The notes beneath the pieces were generated by a model, which saw only the letters and a program-made list of their open reading frames with translations, ran no database searches and was not told the DNA's origin. The translations under genes were made by a program, and so were the position numbers. From Mayamaea pseudoterrestris (lineage: Eukaryota > Bacillariophyta > Bacillariophyceae > Sellaphorales > Sellaphoraceae), in NCBI GenBank assembly GCA_027923505.1, contig BROI01000005.1, positions 558,001-622,000 of the forward strand: a stretch of 64,000 nt of DNA. The letters run 5' to 3'. Within the stretch, counting starts at the first letter, position 1, and the number at the start of each line of letters is the position of its first letter. Positions 46,253 through 55,902 of this stretch are shown one piece after another.

Positions 46253-46991
46253 ATGAAATTCTATCAGAGTTTCCTATGCTTGGTGGCAGTCCAAAGATCT
46301 TTTGCCTTGATCCAGCAAAAGGCATCGCGACGAGCCTTTTTCCAAGCAAGCTCTTCTGCAGCTTTGGCTGCTGTAATTAGTGCCGCGCAACCTTCGCTTG
46401 CCAAAGGAAATTCCAACGCCATTGTGTACGGCGACGAAAGCATCATGAGTCCCAAATCACATGGCACCACGGACCAAAAGGTGCAAGCCGATTTACTCTA
46501 CCAAGTTCCCAATCAATTGGCCGATCGCATCAGCAGCTACACGCGCCACTTGGCCGAGCCGGCTGGCTTCTTTCAGCAAACCAACTTTGAGGAAACGGTG
46601 CTGCAAGCCAAGGGCACGCCAGTGACGTTTTACGACTCGGTGACGGGCAAGGCGCTCTTTCAAGCTCCCATTGGACGCTCCCCGGAGGACTTTATCAGAG
46701 AGAGTCGCGTGCATGGCTGGCCCTCCTTTCGGGAGCAGGAAGTTGTCTGGGACAATGTGCGAGTCTTACGAAACGGCGAGACTGTGGTAAGTGAACGTAC
46801 ATGCAATGTGTGATTGATGGATCATTCGTATGTCTGTCTTGTTGAGCTGTGACTGACTTGCGTTTGCATCAACATCAACATGACAGAGCGTCGACGGCAC
46901 CCATTTGGGTCACAATTTGCCAGATAGAAGCGGAAATCGTTTCTGCATTGATCTTGTATCGATCGCTGGACGTCCGGTCAATGGAGTTTAG
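46253..46991 (+). CDS. Methionine-R-sulfoxide reductase B, probable thylakoid-lumen form
   Basis: Two exons (46253-46786, 46887-46991; intron 100 bp) encode 212 residues. MsrB reduces methionine-R-sulfoxide in proteins. The domain runs from about 82, with the GWPSF motif in exon 1 and VDGTHLGH, then RFCID with the catalytic Cys, in exon 2. The usual zinc CxxC pairs are not seen. The leader is tripartite: a signal peptide (MKFYQSFLCLVAVQRSFA), a basic stretch, and a twin-Arg segment (RRAFFQASSSAALAAVI, ending near SLAKG) like a Tat thylakoid-transfer signal. Lumenal placement is inferred from this leader. The ATG at 46253 is the first in frame; further upstream only TTG is available. Confidence 0.82.
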
Positions 46992-47158
46992 ACTACTTCT
47001 GAACTAATGGTGGAAATGTTTGACAAGCACAGTCACGATTCGCTTATTGCAGAGAACAATTTTACATCAATGTATACCAGTAACAGCCTGCTCAACACAC
47101 AGTAGTTTACAAAGACAGGGCTTGTATAATGATATCTAGGGCTGCAGTCCATTAGCAT

Positions 47159-48727
47159 CTACGCTGATTCGCTCGAGGTACTACTAGCACTTGTCCTTTG
47201 AAAGTATCGTATTAGCCAATAGACGGCTATCGGTAGCAACACTTGCAAAACAGTCTGCCTCAATTGTAATTTCCAATTTGGTACATCGTACACTAAATTT
47301 TCGTTGGCGATTATTGAGTCTTTCAGCTCCTTGAGCCTGTCGAGTGTTGCGTCCAAGTCGTTAGAGTCAGCCTCTTCGGTGGCAGCATTTTCATCCTGCG
47401 TGTCAAAGTTCTCTGTTGTCTGCTCGAGCTTGATACTATCACGATTTACGCCATCACCACTGTTGCTATCACCAGCCACCGCACCATTCCTTAAAGCCTT
47501 ACTCATTTTCGATGCCATTGCCTTGCTCTTTTGCTTGTATTCTCGCTTCTTCCGTTCCAATTCGACCCGAACCGATTGCAAATCCTTTCGCAGCAAATCT
47601 TGTTCGCCGTCAGCACTGGCACTCGTACCGTCAGTCAATACTTCATGCGCCGCGTCAATTGCCGCCTCTACTTCCACAAAGTCACTGGCTGGATCGTGCA
47701 GACTCGCCTTGGCGACGCGGACGAGCGCCTTGGCATTGTTGGGAGCCTTGCTCAGTACGCGAATCGCAGTCGCCTTGGCTTGCTTGTAGTCCTTCGTCCG
47801 CAAGTGGACCGCTGTCATGTTGTTCAGACAATCAGTGTATGCGACAATGGCTTTTTGGCGCAATGCTAACGTCGACTCATCCATGTCGTCCTCGTTCATG
47901 TCAGTGTCATCGTCTTCTCCCTCCTGGCTGTTGCCGGCACGCGATAAAATTTGGTCGCAGTAGGTCAAGGCACGACTATACAAGTACAAGCACCTGCTTT
48001 TGGTAGACGCAAGTCCGTCAACACTCGCCGTGGACCATACTTCATTGGCATAAACATCATTCGCAATCAGCTTCTTTGCCATTGCCGCCTGGTAGGCAAA
48101 CGCGGGCGCCTCCCGCTCGTCACTCGCCACCACCGACTGCACAAACACTTGATAGCACACGTTGGCGTGCGGCGGCAAGACAAAATCGCCATGTTGGCGC
48201 TGCGATGCTCCGTAGGCAAACTTGCTGCGGCTCCAGACCAACGCCATTTCTCCCACGCTCATGAACCGAACCGCCAGCTCCAGGCACGGCGAAACATCCT
48301 TTTCGGCAACGACAACGAGCCAGTCTTGCGCTTGATGGAAAATTGGTCCGTCAAATGCCGACGCCTCTAGCAACGAATCTGCTAGACGACCGACAAAGCT
48401 AACGCGGACAGCATCGTGGGGCTGGACCTCCATCGGAGACGCTGCCACGTCGTTCGACGTTTCTTTGGATGACGATGAAATGATCTGATAAGAATGAGCG
48501 AGAAGAAGATGCCATGAGATGCAATCAAATAACCCGAAATCCGATTCGAGCACTCATCGTCTTAAACCACATACCTTGAGCATGATGTCAGATCCCATGA
48601 GCTCCGTCCATCCCTCGGTCGCTGGCTGATTGCTGGCCGTGAAGTCATCGTTGTCACCAAATCGCTCTACTTCCGAAAGCTCTTCTTTAGCTACATCACT
48701 TGTCAAGTTTATATTCTTCATTGTCAT
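47159..48727 (-). CDS. FKBP8-like TPR protein with a C-terminal membrane anchor
   Basis: Two exons (48727-48575, 48484-47159; 90-bp intron) encode 492 residues. An FKBP-like domain (about 45-150) includes AVRFMSVGEMALVWSRSKFAYG, matching the FKBP8/FKBP38 region around VPLMDVGETAMV. Canonical prolyl-isomerase residues are not evident. TPR helices follow (about 165-320: ALTYCDQILSRAG, TDCLNNMTAVHLRTKDYKQA, VLSKAPNNAKALVRVAKA), then a charged coiled segment. The C terminus has one hydrophobic anchor (VLQVLLPIAVYWLIRYF) with a short polar end, typical of tail-anchored outer-membrane or ER proteins. FKBP8 binds Hsp90 through its TPRs; that partnership here is inference. The start is the first ATG of the exon 1 frame. 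Confidence 0.75.
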
Positions 48728-49376
48728 TCTTTTAGGTACTCTTTCAAGCAAGATGAATGAAACGATAGCGTGAGCGTGAGCCAATGGTAAAAGCAGTTGC
48801 AACAACCATCAAAACATTTCTACATTGTCATTCAGATAAATCCATTTTCATTTGTATATTTCCCATTAAAAGGTCGACACAATTCTTCTCTTCATAATGA
48901 CTGCTTGATGGAGGCGCTGCTTTTATAACAAAAGTTGCGATCCGAGCGAGAATCTATTTGTTCTTTGGCGCATCCAGCGCAACGTCGTCGATAATTCAAC
49001 AACTTACTCTATCCAATTCAGCTGCGCACAAGAATGAACAGCAAGTTACACTATGGATGAACTTGTTTTAGCTACCGCAGCATTGTGAGAGAAAGTTAGC
49101 TGCCATCGACATGATGGTTGATGGTGGGTTTTTTGTTCGCGCATGTTCCATGGCGCCCCACAAATTGATGTCGCACCGCTACCGCATCGTTTAAGGCGAG
49201 AGAAAAGAAACCTTTTCTAGCCATTCTGAAGATGCAAATATATACTCCAGTAGCTGCTATCAAGTTACAAGAACGACTTAAATTCAAGAATAGATAACAA
49301 GTATTTAGGGTAGCAAGCTATGAAGTCTGGTTGCGACTTCTCAAGCGCTTAGCGAACGAAACAATTTGTGTGCGAC
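48728..49376. other. Intergenic, nothing recognised
   Basis: 649 bp covering the promoter of the FKBP8-like gene and the 3' end of the Mpv17 gene. The frame at 49096-49287 has no supportable features. Confidence 0.5.
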
Positions 49377-50099
49377 TTAACCCAAGCGCTCAGCATCTTC
49401 CGACTCGACGGAGCCACGGGTAAAGCTGACATAGGCGGTCCAAAAGAAGGAAACAATATGTCGGAAAGGCATGCGAATGTGCACCGGGAGAACAAACTGA
49501 ATACAGTCGGATGGCACCCATAGCTTGACCATTGCCGCCAAGTCATCCTTGGCATTGTTCTTGTATTTCGTTACTCCATCTTGGATCCAATCTAATGGAT
49601 TCCATGTTTCGCCGACGACAAATTCCTTCACTGCATAGTAGGTTGGAAAGTACATTAACGGTAAATGCACAAAGATATCAAACACTACCATTTTTCCAGC
49701 GTCCAGCATTCCAGCCGTATCCTTTAGCTTGTCTGCAAGCTTCAAATTAGCGAACCGACCCATGGTCGGAAACCATTGTCCAAATTTCGTCACCATGAGC
49801 CAGTATTGAAAACATCCAAGGTAGGCGAAACCAAATACGACAAAGATTCCATTGCGTCGCCAGTCCACTTGTGTAAAGTCTTTGCCTTCGGCGACTACTT
49901 GGACTATCAAATCGGCGCCTGCAGTCTTTCCGGTAGCGACGCCGAGTTGAAACAGAAAGGGATTGCGTTTGGCAAAGGACTCCGTGGCGGCAGCGGATTG
50001 ATCAACCTTGGTTGATTTATAGAGTCGGATTGATTGTTGAAATGTCCTTTGATTCACGGCTCGACATGTAATTGGGGTAGCTCGAGTTAGCGCGTACAT
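49377..50099 (-). CDS. Mpv17/PMP22-family inner-membrane protein
   Basis: 240 residues, single exon from ATG at 50099. The N terminus (MYALTRATPITCRAVNQRTFQQSIRLY) is a likely mitochondrial presequence. The four-helix Mpv17/PMP22 domain spans about 45-235, with DWRRNGIFVVFGFAYLGCFQY, then LMYFPTYYAVKEFV, and the C-terminal family signature WVPSDCIQFVLPVHIRMPFRHIV followed by WTAYVSF. The family usually has Pro-x-x-Gln-x-x-Asn-Phe at this position; here the motif is degenerate (VPSDCIQFVLPV). Members form channels in mitochondrial or peroxisomal membranes; the substrate is unknown. Confidence 0.85.
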   Translation of the reverse strand: MYALTRATPITCRAVNQRTFQQSIRLYKSTKVDQSAAATESFAKRNPFLFQLGVATGKTAGADLIVQVVAEGKDFTQVDWRRNGIFVVFGFAYLGCFQYWLMVTKFGQWFPTMGRFANLKLADKLKDTAGMLDAGKMVVFDIFVHLPLMYFPTYYAVKEFVVGETWNPLDWIQDGVTKYKNNAKDDLAAMVKLWVPSDCIQFVLPVHIRMPFRHIVSFFWTAYVSFTRGSVESEDAERLG

Positions 50100-50490
50100 T
50101 TGTTACGTGTATTGCTTTTGCAATCCTAGATACTAGTTTATCAAAAAGTTAGGATGCAGCAGTCGCTTGTTGGAGTAAAGTATGTTTAGCGACTGCGATA
50201 GAGACGGCCATCGTCGCCGTTCCCGTCGATCCGGAAAAGCCGGCTGCCGCAAGGACAGGCGGATACGATGACGCACGATATCTCAAATCCTTAACTCTCT
50301 ACTTTTTCGCGTGTCGGCGCGTGCGCTGTTGAACTTGCGGATCGCGAACGACGTGCGTTATCATGAAGATCCGTCCTCAACTTGCAGGGCCGCACGCCTC
50401 GTCACACGACGAAACCATCAAAACGGACCTGCATCTTGCCTTGTCTATTGGATATCGCATTCCACTCTATACGCAACCATCAAGATCATC
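50100..50490. other. Divergent promoter region, Mpv17 / bilin reductase
   Basis: 391 bp between divergent starts. The upstream frame extension of the bilin reductase (from a GTG near 50311) is not accepted as coding. No motif is supported. Confidence 0.5.
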
Positions 50491-51597
50491 ATGTCGCCAT
50501 TAAGATGTATAGCAGTATTGTGTGCCTTGTCTGCCTCGGCGCAAGCCTTGTCGAGCAGTAGTTTCGTTGGCCGTCGAGTGCCCACTGCATTCGCCAGTCA
50601 AGCGCCTATGAAAATGGATTCGGAAAGATTCGACCTTCAAATCAAAGTGAATTTGGATCAGATCATTCAAGAGAACGCTCGGCCGCGAATGACTCTTGAC
50701 CAAGCCGAAGCTGTCCACAATATGCCGTGGAAAACATCCATTGATCCCTCAGCTTTTCAAGGAGAAGACTTGTTATACATGCCATTCTGGCAGTGGCAAA
50801 TCAATTTTATGAAGGAGCAGCTGACAGATCTTCGTGTCGTTTCATGTCAACACGAAAACAACAACTTTAGTTTCAATGAAAATCTTGACAAGAAGGCTCG
50901 CATTGTAAACCTTTGCGCCACCAGCAAAGAATATCGCAAAATCCGACTAACATACTACGATGCAGGCGACAACTGCCAAGTTTTCAACGCAGTCATTTAT
51001 CCGGATCCAAAGTACAATCTACCAATTCTTGGCATTGATTTGCTCTCTTTCAACCGCAAAAAGTACTTGGCGATCGTTGACTTTCAACCAATCCATCAGG
51101 AGGAATCAAAGCACAGCAGCAAGTTTGAGCATCTCCTCGAGCCGATCAAGGCCAAGTACAACTCTTTAAAGGGTCAAATGTCGTCCAAGTTCTACGACGA
51201 GACTCAATTCTTCTCACAGCAAATGCTCTTTAGTCGGTTCGAAGACGAAAAGATTATCAGCAAGGAACTATTTCCTGCCTTTACGCAATATGTCGAGACA
51301 CATCTGCAACTGATTCGAAACACACCCGCAGACATTGACGGTGTCGACCACGTCATGGAGCGACAGCAAGCCTACGACACCTACTCGGCCGAGCGCGATC
51401 CTGCTGCTGGTTTGTTTTGCGCCATGTTTGGTGCCGAGTGGGCCGACGACTACATTCACAACTTTTTGTTCAGCCTCGCCGAGCGCAAGGAAGGCAAGAC
51501 ACCACCCGCCGCCGCCATGCCAGTCATGGGCGGACCACCGCAAAAGGCTGGCCGCCCGCAGCCGCAGCAACGAGAAGTTGCCATGGCGCAACGGTAA
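50491..51597 (+). CDS. PebA-like ferredoxin-dependent bilin reductase (copy A)
   Basis: 368 residues from the ATG at 50491. Ferredoxin-dependent bilin reductases reduce biliverdin to phytobilins in the plastid. A signal peptide (MSPLRCIAVLCALSASAQA) is followed by a Ser/Arg-rich transit region. The mature part resembles PebA (15,16-dihydrobiliverdin forming) more than PebB or PcyA: LYMPFWQWQINFMKEQL, GIDLLSF with the conserved active-site Asp (about 183), AIVDFQPI, AYDTYSAERDPAAGLF, and EWADDYIHNFLF. The C terminus carries an Ala/Pro/Gln-rich extension. In a stramenopile without phycobiliproteins the bilin would serve phytochrome or regulation; that is inference, and the regiospecificity is not proven. 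It is tail-to-tail with copy B. Confidence 0.88.
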   Translation: MSPLRCIAVLCALSASAQALSSSSFVGRRVPTAFASQAPMKMDSERFDLQIKVNLDQIIQENARPRMTLDQAEAVHNMPWKTSIDPSAFQGEDLLYMPFWQWQINFMKEQLTDLRVVSCQHENNNFSFNENLDKKARIVNLCATSKEYRKIRLTYYDAGDNCQVFNAVIYPDPKYNLPILGIDLLSFNRKKYLAIVDFQPIHQEESKHSSKFEHLLEPIKAKYNSLKGQMSSKFYDETQFFSQQMLFSRFEDEKIISKELFPAFTQYVETHLQLIRNTPADIDGVDHVMERQQAYDTYSAERDPAAGLFCAMFGAEWADDYIHNFLFSLAERKEGKTPPAAAMPVMGGPPQKAGRPQPQQREVAMAQR

Positions 51598-51826
51598 TTC
51601 CTTGGCTATGCTGCTACCGTTTGTACCTTTTAGCTTACTTTATGCACAAGCGCTTGTGCTTTCTGACTGACTTAATTCTACACTTAATATACATGCTAAA
51701 GACTTTCATTTTGTTTTTATTTTACTATCTTTTATTAAACTACTTGATGCTTATGCATCTTTAATCTGTAAGTTACAAGGTTGCTCGTCATCGCGTCGAC
51801 CCGAGTCGACACAACCTACTCTAACT

Positions 51827-52939
51827 TTACCGCATCGACCGCTTGGCATTTGGAAACAATACATCGTACAGAAAATCATCGGCCCACTCTTGGCCAAACA
51901 TTTTGCCTAGCATTGCATGCGCTGGATCTCTCGCCGCCGAATACGTGTCATAGTCCGCTTGACCTTGTTGCGCAAACGTCGCATCAGCGAGAGATGTTGT
52001 CGCTTGCAATGTCAATGCCAAGTGTGCCAGCAAACATTCCTGAAAGGCTGGCATTACTTGAGTCCAGACCATGTCGTATCCCTCGTCTCTTGATGGAGCT
52101 CGTCCAAGTAACGTGTTGCAGGAAAAGTGTTGGGAATCAACGTAAAACCGATTCGTCATTTTCTCCTGCAACAGAGGATACTTGAGTCGTATGGCACCGA
52201 GTAAGTCTTCATAGCGGCACGCATGATCCTCTTCCTTGGCATGGATTGGCTGAAAGTCCATGACGCAAAGGTGCTTGCAGTCGTTGAATTGCAACAAGTC
52301 AATGCCAAAGACTGGCAAGTTGGCGCGTGGGTAAAAGAGCGAGGAAAAGACCTGTGTATTGTAACCGGCATCTAGAATAGTCATGCGAATGCGAGAGTAT
52401 TCGTCACTTTCAAATGCACATGTATGAATGCGCGCCTTATCGTTGGCAGCGACAGCGTAGCTCATATCAATCCCCTCTGACGATACGACCGGGATGGAGC
52501 GTAGATTTGTCAAATGATGCTTCATGAATGCAAGCTGATGATTCCAAAATGGCATGTAGAATGGTATTTTGCTTGTCGTGTCATTGTATGAATGCAAGTA
52601 GAGTGGATTAATGGAAGTAGTCCAAGGCATTCCATGCGAATGCGAGCCCAACACATGGCCATTTCGTGCGACTGCATCTATAGGGACATGATGTGTAGAT
52701 GACGATGCTGACTCGTACCTCTTTGACGATAATTGGAATCGATTGGATGCTCGGAACGAGTCAAAATCTTCCGTGTCCATCGTAATTCTCGACATATGAA
52801 AATCATGTTGTCGCCTCGCCGGTCTGCTGTTTGCCAAAGGCCTGCCATGAAACGCCAAGCAGCCTCGACTTCTCTCCATGCAAAGGAGAAGCAATACTGA
52901 GCTTTCTCGTAGAATGACTGACCTTCTTAAGCGGCACAT
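51827..52939 (-). CDS. PebA-like ferredoxin-dependent bilin reductase (copy B)
   Basis: 370 residues from the ATG at 52939, single exon. The leader (MCRLRRSVILRESSVLLLLC, ending at CLAF-HGRP) has an A-F plastid cleavage motif. The mature protein parallels copy A: MPWTTSINP, FYMPFWNHQLAFMKHHL, GIDLLQF with the active-site Asp, CVMDFQPIH, DYDTYSAARDPAHAMLG, and EWADDFLYDVLFP. Identity looks moderate by eye, so the duplication is old or the two have different substrates. Stops of the two copies are about 230 bp apart. A PebA/PebB-type division of labour is possible but not shown. Confidence 0.86.
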   Translation of the reverse strand: MCRLRRSVILRESSVLLLLCMERSRGCLAFHGRPLANSRPARRQHDFHMSRITMDTEDFDSFRASNRFQLSSKRYESASSSTHHVPIDAVARNGHVLGSHSHGMPWTTSINPLYLHSYNDTTSKIPFYMPFWNHQLAFMKHHLTNLRSIPVVSSEGIDMSYAVAANDKARIHTCAFESDEYSRIRMTILDAGYNTQVFSSLFYPRANLPVFGIDLLQFNDCKHLCVMDFQPIHAKEEDHACRYEDLLGAIRLKYPLLQEKMTNRFYVDSQHFSCNTLLGRAPSRDEGYDMVWTQVMPAFQECLLAHLALTLQATTSLADATFAQQGQADYDTYSAARDPAHAMLGKMFGQEWADDFLYDVLFPNAKRSMR

Positions 52940-53384
52940 ATTGGATGACTATCAGAACCGACAAGAGCACAGTCGAGCTTGTCAAAGGTCAAAGGTCGCA
53001 AAATATGCGCGATGCGTTCGCGTTCGGCTATGCTAAAGTTTCCTTTACAGTATAAAGAAAAAATCAGTTGGACAAGAACACAAATGTCGTCTCTTTTCGA
53101 TCGACTACAGTAGTTGCATGCTCCTTCTTGCCAGGTTTGACTTGGTCGTGTTGCTGATTGCGATTCGATGGGTGATGATGTGCGATGTGCAATGACGCGA
53201 AACGCGAAGAGACCTTCGGAACCTCGTTAGGTTCGTTTTCAAGGCTGTGAGGTTCGCATTTTTCGCATTCGATTGACCGCTGCGACGGACCGTTCATTCG
53301 AGCGCGGCCATGGAGAGAGGATCGGGATGAGGCGGGACGAACCAATCTCAAATTCAATGCAAAAGAGTGATCGTGAACTAAAAC
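52940..53384. other. Intergenic, divergent promoter region
   Basis: 445 bp between the starts of bilin reductase copy B and LSM8. The minus-strand frame at 53064-53471 overlaps LSM8 exon 1 and has no domain, so it is not annotated. Confidence 0.5.
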
Positions 53385-53770
53385 ATGGCAGCAACTTTGA
53401 AAGAGCTGCATGACAGTACGTAATGTCTTGAGATATAATAACTTCTTTAGCCATGTCCTCTCATTCCTCACTCACGCTTTCTCTCACTTTTACCTTACTC
53501 TATACTCCAGAATCCGTCCTGGTGTTGACGAGCGACGCCCGCGTCATTGTCGGAACCTTTGTAGGACACGACCAAGTGCAGAACTTGATTATGAATGACG
53601 CCCATGAGCGAGTTTACAGTGAGGACGAAGACGTTGAAGTGGTGCCGCTGGGCCTCTATGTCATTCGAGGTGATAATGTATGTTTGATTGGAGATTACGA
53701 AGCAACCAAACTACTCGACAATCAACGAATAACAGTTCCACTGCCAGAGATACGGCAGCAGCAGTATTAA
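53385..53770 (+). CDS. LSM8: U6 snRNA-associated Sm-like protein LSM8
   Basis: Two exons (53385-53415, 53511-53770; 95-bp intron) encode 96 residues, the usual LSM8 length. LSM8 completes the nuclear LSM2-8 ring that binds the U6 snRNA 3' tail. The start is MAATLKELHDKSVLVLTSD after splicing. The Sm1 motif is DARVIVGTFVGHDQVQNLIM, and Sm2 is GLYVIRGDNVCLIG with the RNA-binding Arg-Gly. The HERVYSEDEDVEVV stretch between the motifs is typical of LSM8. The intron after codon 10 is easily missed because exon 2 also opens upstream. Confidence 0.92.
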
Positions 53771-53898
53771 TGTTATACTTGATAAAAATGCTGCTATGAT
53801 ATTATAGATGATGTTTCGGTTGCGGTTGCGTAAACTATGTCAATTAGGTCGAGGAATACGATTAGCGATTAGGAGATGACATATGACATATTGTCAAT

Positions 53899-54459
53899 TC
53901 AAATCAGCTTGATGGCAATATAAAGCAATACAATCACAATCAGGATTCGTGCCGCAATATGCAGCCCATTAAATCCATCATTGACATCCTTGACAAAGGT
54001 CATGAAATAGTTCAGCATGCTGTAGTGACCACCCTCGCCACTTCCATGTTGCGACTGCTGCGATGGAGGCAGTAGTAGGCTGCTATCCAAATCGTCGTCA
54101 TGCTGCATTTGCTGCAGCGACGCCATGCCAGTCTCCATGGTGGAGTGAATGTTGGACCACGCGTTGGAGAAAAAGTTGTCGCTGGAACCGAGCGAATTGC
54201 CATTAGATTCCCATGAAAAGTAGGGACTATTGTTCTCGTTATTATTATTCGATTCAGTCATGTTTGGATGATACTGCGGAACCTGAATCGATGTTGCAGG
54301 CGCTGTTTGCTGCTGCTGCTTGGCTGCTTCACGCTCGCGCTGCAGGCGAATCCGTTCCAGCAAGGATGCGCCGGATCGCTGGGACGACTGGGAGCCACCG
54401 GCGGCACTATCGTCATCATTGTTGGAATTGTAGTTGCTACTGCTGCTATGGTCGTTCAT
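53899..54459 (-). CDS. Tail-anchored small protein, unknown
   Basis: 186 residues from the ATG at 54459 (MNDHSSSSNYNSNNDDD). The N-terminal two thirds are Ser/Asn/Gln-rich and probably disordered, apart from a short basic helix (SLLERIRLQREREAAK). The last 21 residues are hydrophobic (AARILIVIVLLYIAIKLI), so it should be a tail-anchored membrane protein facing the cytosol. The helix followed by disorder and an anchor is reminiscent of vesicle-traffic adaptors, but I cannot assign a family. It is divergent from the small gene to the right. Confidence 0.6.
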   Translation of the reverse strand: MNDHSSSSNYNSNNDDDSAAGGSQSSQRSGASLLERIRLQREREAAKQQQQTAPATSIQVPQYHPNMTESNNNNENNSPYFSWESNGNSLGSSDNFFSNAWSNIHSTMETGMASLQQMQHDDDLDSSLLLPPSQQSQHGSGEGGHYSMLNYFMTFVKDVNDGFNGLHIAARILIVIVLLYIAIKLI

Positions 54460-54819
54460 GATAATAGGACTTGCTTCAATAAAGGATGGACAAGGCGAAT
54501 GCTTCCGCTCCACTCACGGCAACGGCGAAGCCGTCAACGAATGAGCGACTCCGATCATGCGGGAGTGAAAACCATCCTTGACTCAAAGTCGCACCAGGAC
54601 GCGACGTCGGCCAGACGTTGCATCGCGTCATCGTCGGCGCAGCAGCCGATCAGGCGAAGAAGGCAGGCAGCTTGATCGACGGGATCTACTCGCAGCTTCT
54701 TGATCTATATTCCAAGTATGTCTTTCTTATGAGTCTTGCAATTTGAGAAAGCTAAGCTGAATTTGACTAACGATCTGTTTTTCCCTTCTTATAAAACAGA
54801 AATTAATTACATCACCACC

Positions 54820-55074
54820 ATGCACTGGGACGGCCACGAAGTCTCGGTAATTACCACCATGGGAGGCGCCGCCCTGGTACTAAATAGAACGCTGCCGAAA
54901 CATTGGGTCCGCAGTCTCATTCACCGGCAACCAGTCGTCGCCATGTCCTGCTTGTGGGTAGTCGTAGGCGTGAGCCTTCCGCTCGTGGTGCCGCGCGTTC
55001 GACGCATGATGGGAGCTCCAACGAACCAATACGACGCGCATCATCCAAACGTCAAGTTTCCAGTGTATAACTAA
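54820..55074 (+). CDS. Small membrane protein, possibly complex I NDUFA3/B9-like
   Basis: 84 residues from an ATG in good context (54820, CACCACCATG). One hydrophobic helix (PVVAMSCLWVVVGVSLPLVVP) is followed by RVRRMMGAPTNQYDAHHPN. The pattern of a Pro-Val before the helix, Leu-Pro inside it and an Ala-Pro/Tyr after it weakly resembles the NDUFA3 (B9) subunit of mitochondrial complex I; this is tentative. A donor (GTATGT, 54716) and acceptor (AACAG, 54799) suggest an intron in the 5' UTR. Upstream frames (54486 and 54541 starts) do not join cleanly, so an N-terminal extension is possible. Confidence 0.45.
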   Translation: MHWDGHEVSVITTMGGAALVLNRTLPKHWVRSLIHRQPVVAMSCLWVVVGVSLPLVVPRVRRMMGAPTNQYDAHHPNVKFPVYN

Positions 55075-55131
55075 ACATCGAAAGTGATATATAAATGCAA
55101 GAGCTAATTTTAGGCAATCGGTGTTATGTTT

Positions 55132-55620
55132 CTACAATTCAGTTTGTCGAAATTGATTCGTCGTTTCAATCACCTTTCGCAGCGGCAGTTGCACCAGTTT
55201 GCTCAGCAGTTGAATCGTTCGATCAAACAAAGGAACATGCGTCAATATTCGTCCCCATAGTACATAGGCTACGACGCACCAAAAGAAGAAAACGGATGCC
55301 ATTAAAATACGTTGCTCCTTTTGTTGCTCGCGCTCGAGCGCCGTCAATGCCTTTTTGGCTTGCTTGACGTTCATGGTTTGATGCTGAGTCATAGTTTTAT
55401 CCAAGACTTTGCCGTCCTGCTCAATCGCACTGGCGACGTGGGAGACTCGCTCCAGTTCCTGCGAAAGCAGTTTCTGCGTGCGAGCGAGTGATTGCTGCAG
55501 ACTGGCGGCATCATTGGCAATGGATGATTTAGATGACGAGGAAGTAGGAGTAGCAAAGAGGCGAGCTCGTTCCTCTTGGAAGGTTGTTCGTCGACTAGTG
55601 TTTCGTTCAAAAGTTTTCAT
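55132..55620 (-). CDS. SEC20: Sec20/BNIP1-type SNARE
   Basis: 162 residues. Sec20 acts with Ufe1 (syntaxin 18), Use1 and Sec22 in Golgi-to-ER retrograde fusion. The SNARE-like helix (about 38-100) begins AASLQQSLARTQKLLSQELERVS, as in Sec20 (RTRxLLxxELERV), and ends VKQAKKALTALEREQQKEQ. The membrane anchor is at about 105-125 (ILMASVFFFWCVVAYVLWGRI). A 37-residue tail follows the anchor, on the lumenal side. The N-terminal helical domain of larger Sec20 proteins is absent, so this is a short form. It is divergent from the SET gene. Confidence 0.82.
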   Translation of the reverse strand: MKTFERNTSRRTTFQEERARLFATPTSSSSKSSIANDAASLQQSLARTQKLLSQELERVSHVASAIEQDGKVLDKTMTQHQTMNVKQAKKALTALEREQQKEQRILMASVFFFWCVVAYVLWGRILTHVPLFDRTIQLLSKLVQLPLRKVIETTNQFRQTEL

Positions 55621-55902
55621 GGTGAGTGAGAGAAGAGAGCGTCACGCCATGGTGGTGAGTGGATGCCGCGAGCGATTCCAACCAACCCGTTTACTGTTAC
55701 GGTCTGACCATGAACCACTGCGACATTTTTGATCGATTCTTTCGCACCAAAGTCGATCTCGCATCGCCAAATTCTAGAACAGGCACATCCAATGCGCTCC
55801 ATGCGAGCACACGCCTCGAGAATTCTCCGACAAAGCACGAAAGCAGCCATGAAGAGTACGGCTTGTATATGCGGTGGTGAGGAATGAAGGAGGAGGAGAA
55901 TC

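Noticed and set aside
52984-52997. AGGTCAAAGGTC direct repeat resembling a nuclear-receptor DR1 site
   Set aside because: Algae of this kind are not known to have nuclear receptors, and a single match this short is expected by chance.
53064-53471. 135-codon minus-strand frame over LSM8 exon 1
   Set aside because: It has no recognisable domain and overlaps a well-supported gene on the other strand.
54486-54715. In-frame TGA (54579) read as selenocysteine to extend the small membrane protein
   Set aside because: No SECIS-like structure was identified and the upstream frame does not splice cleanly to the downstream exon; a 5' UTR intron is simpler.
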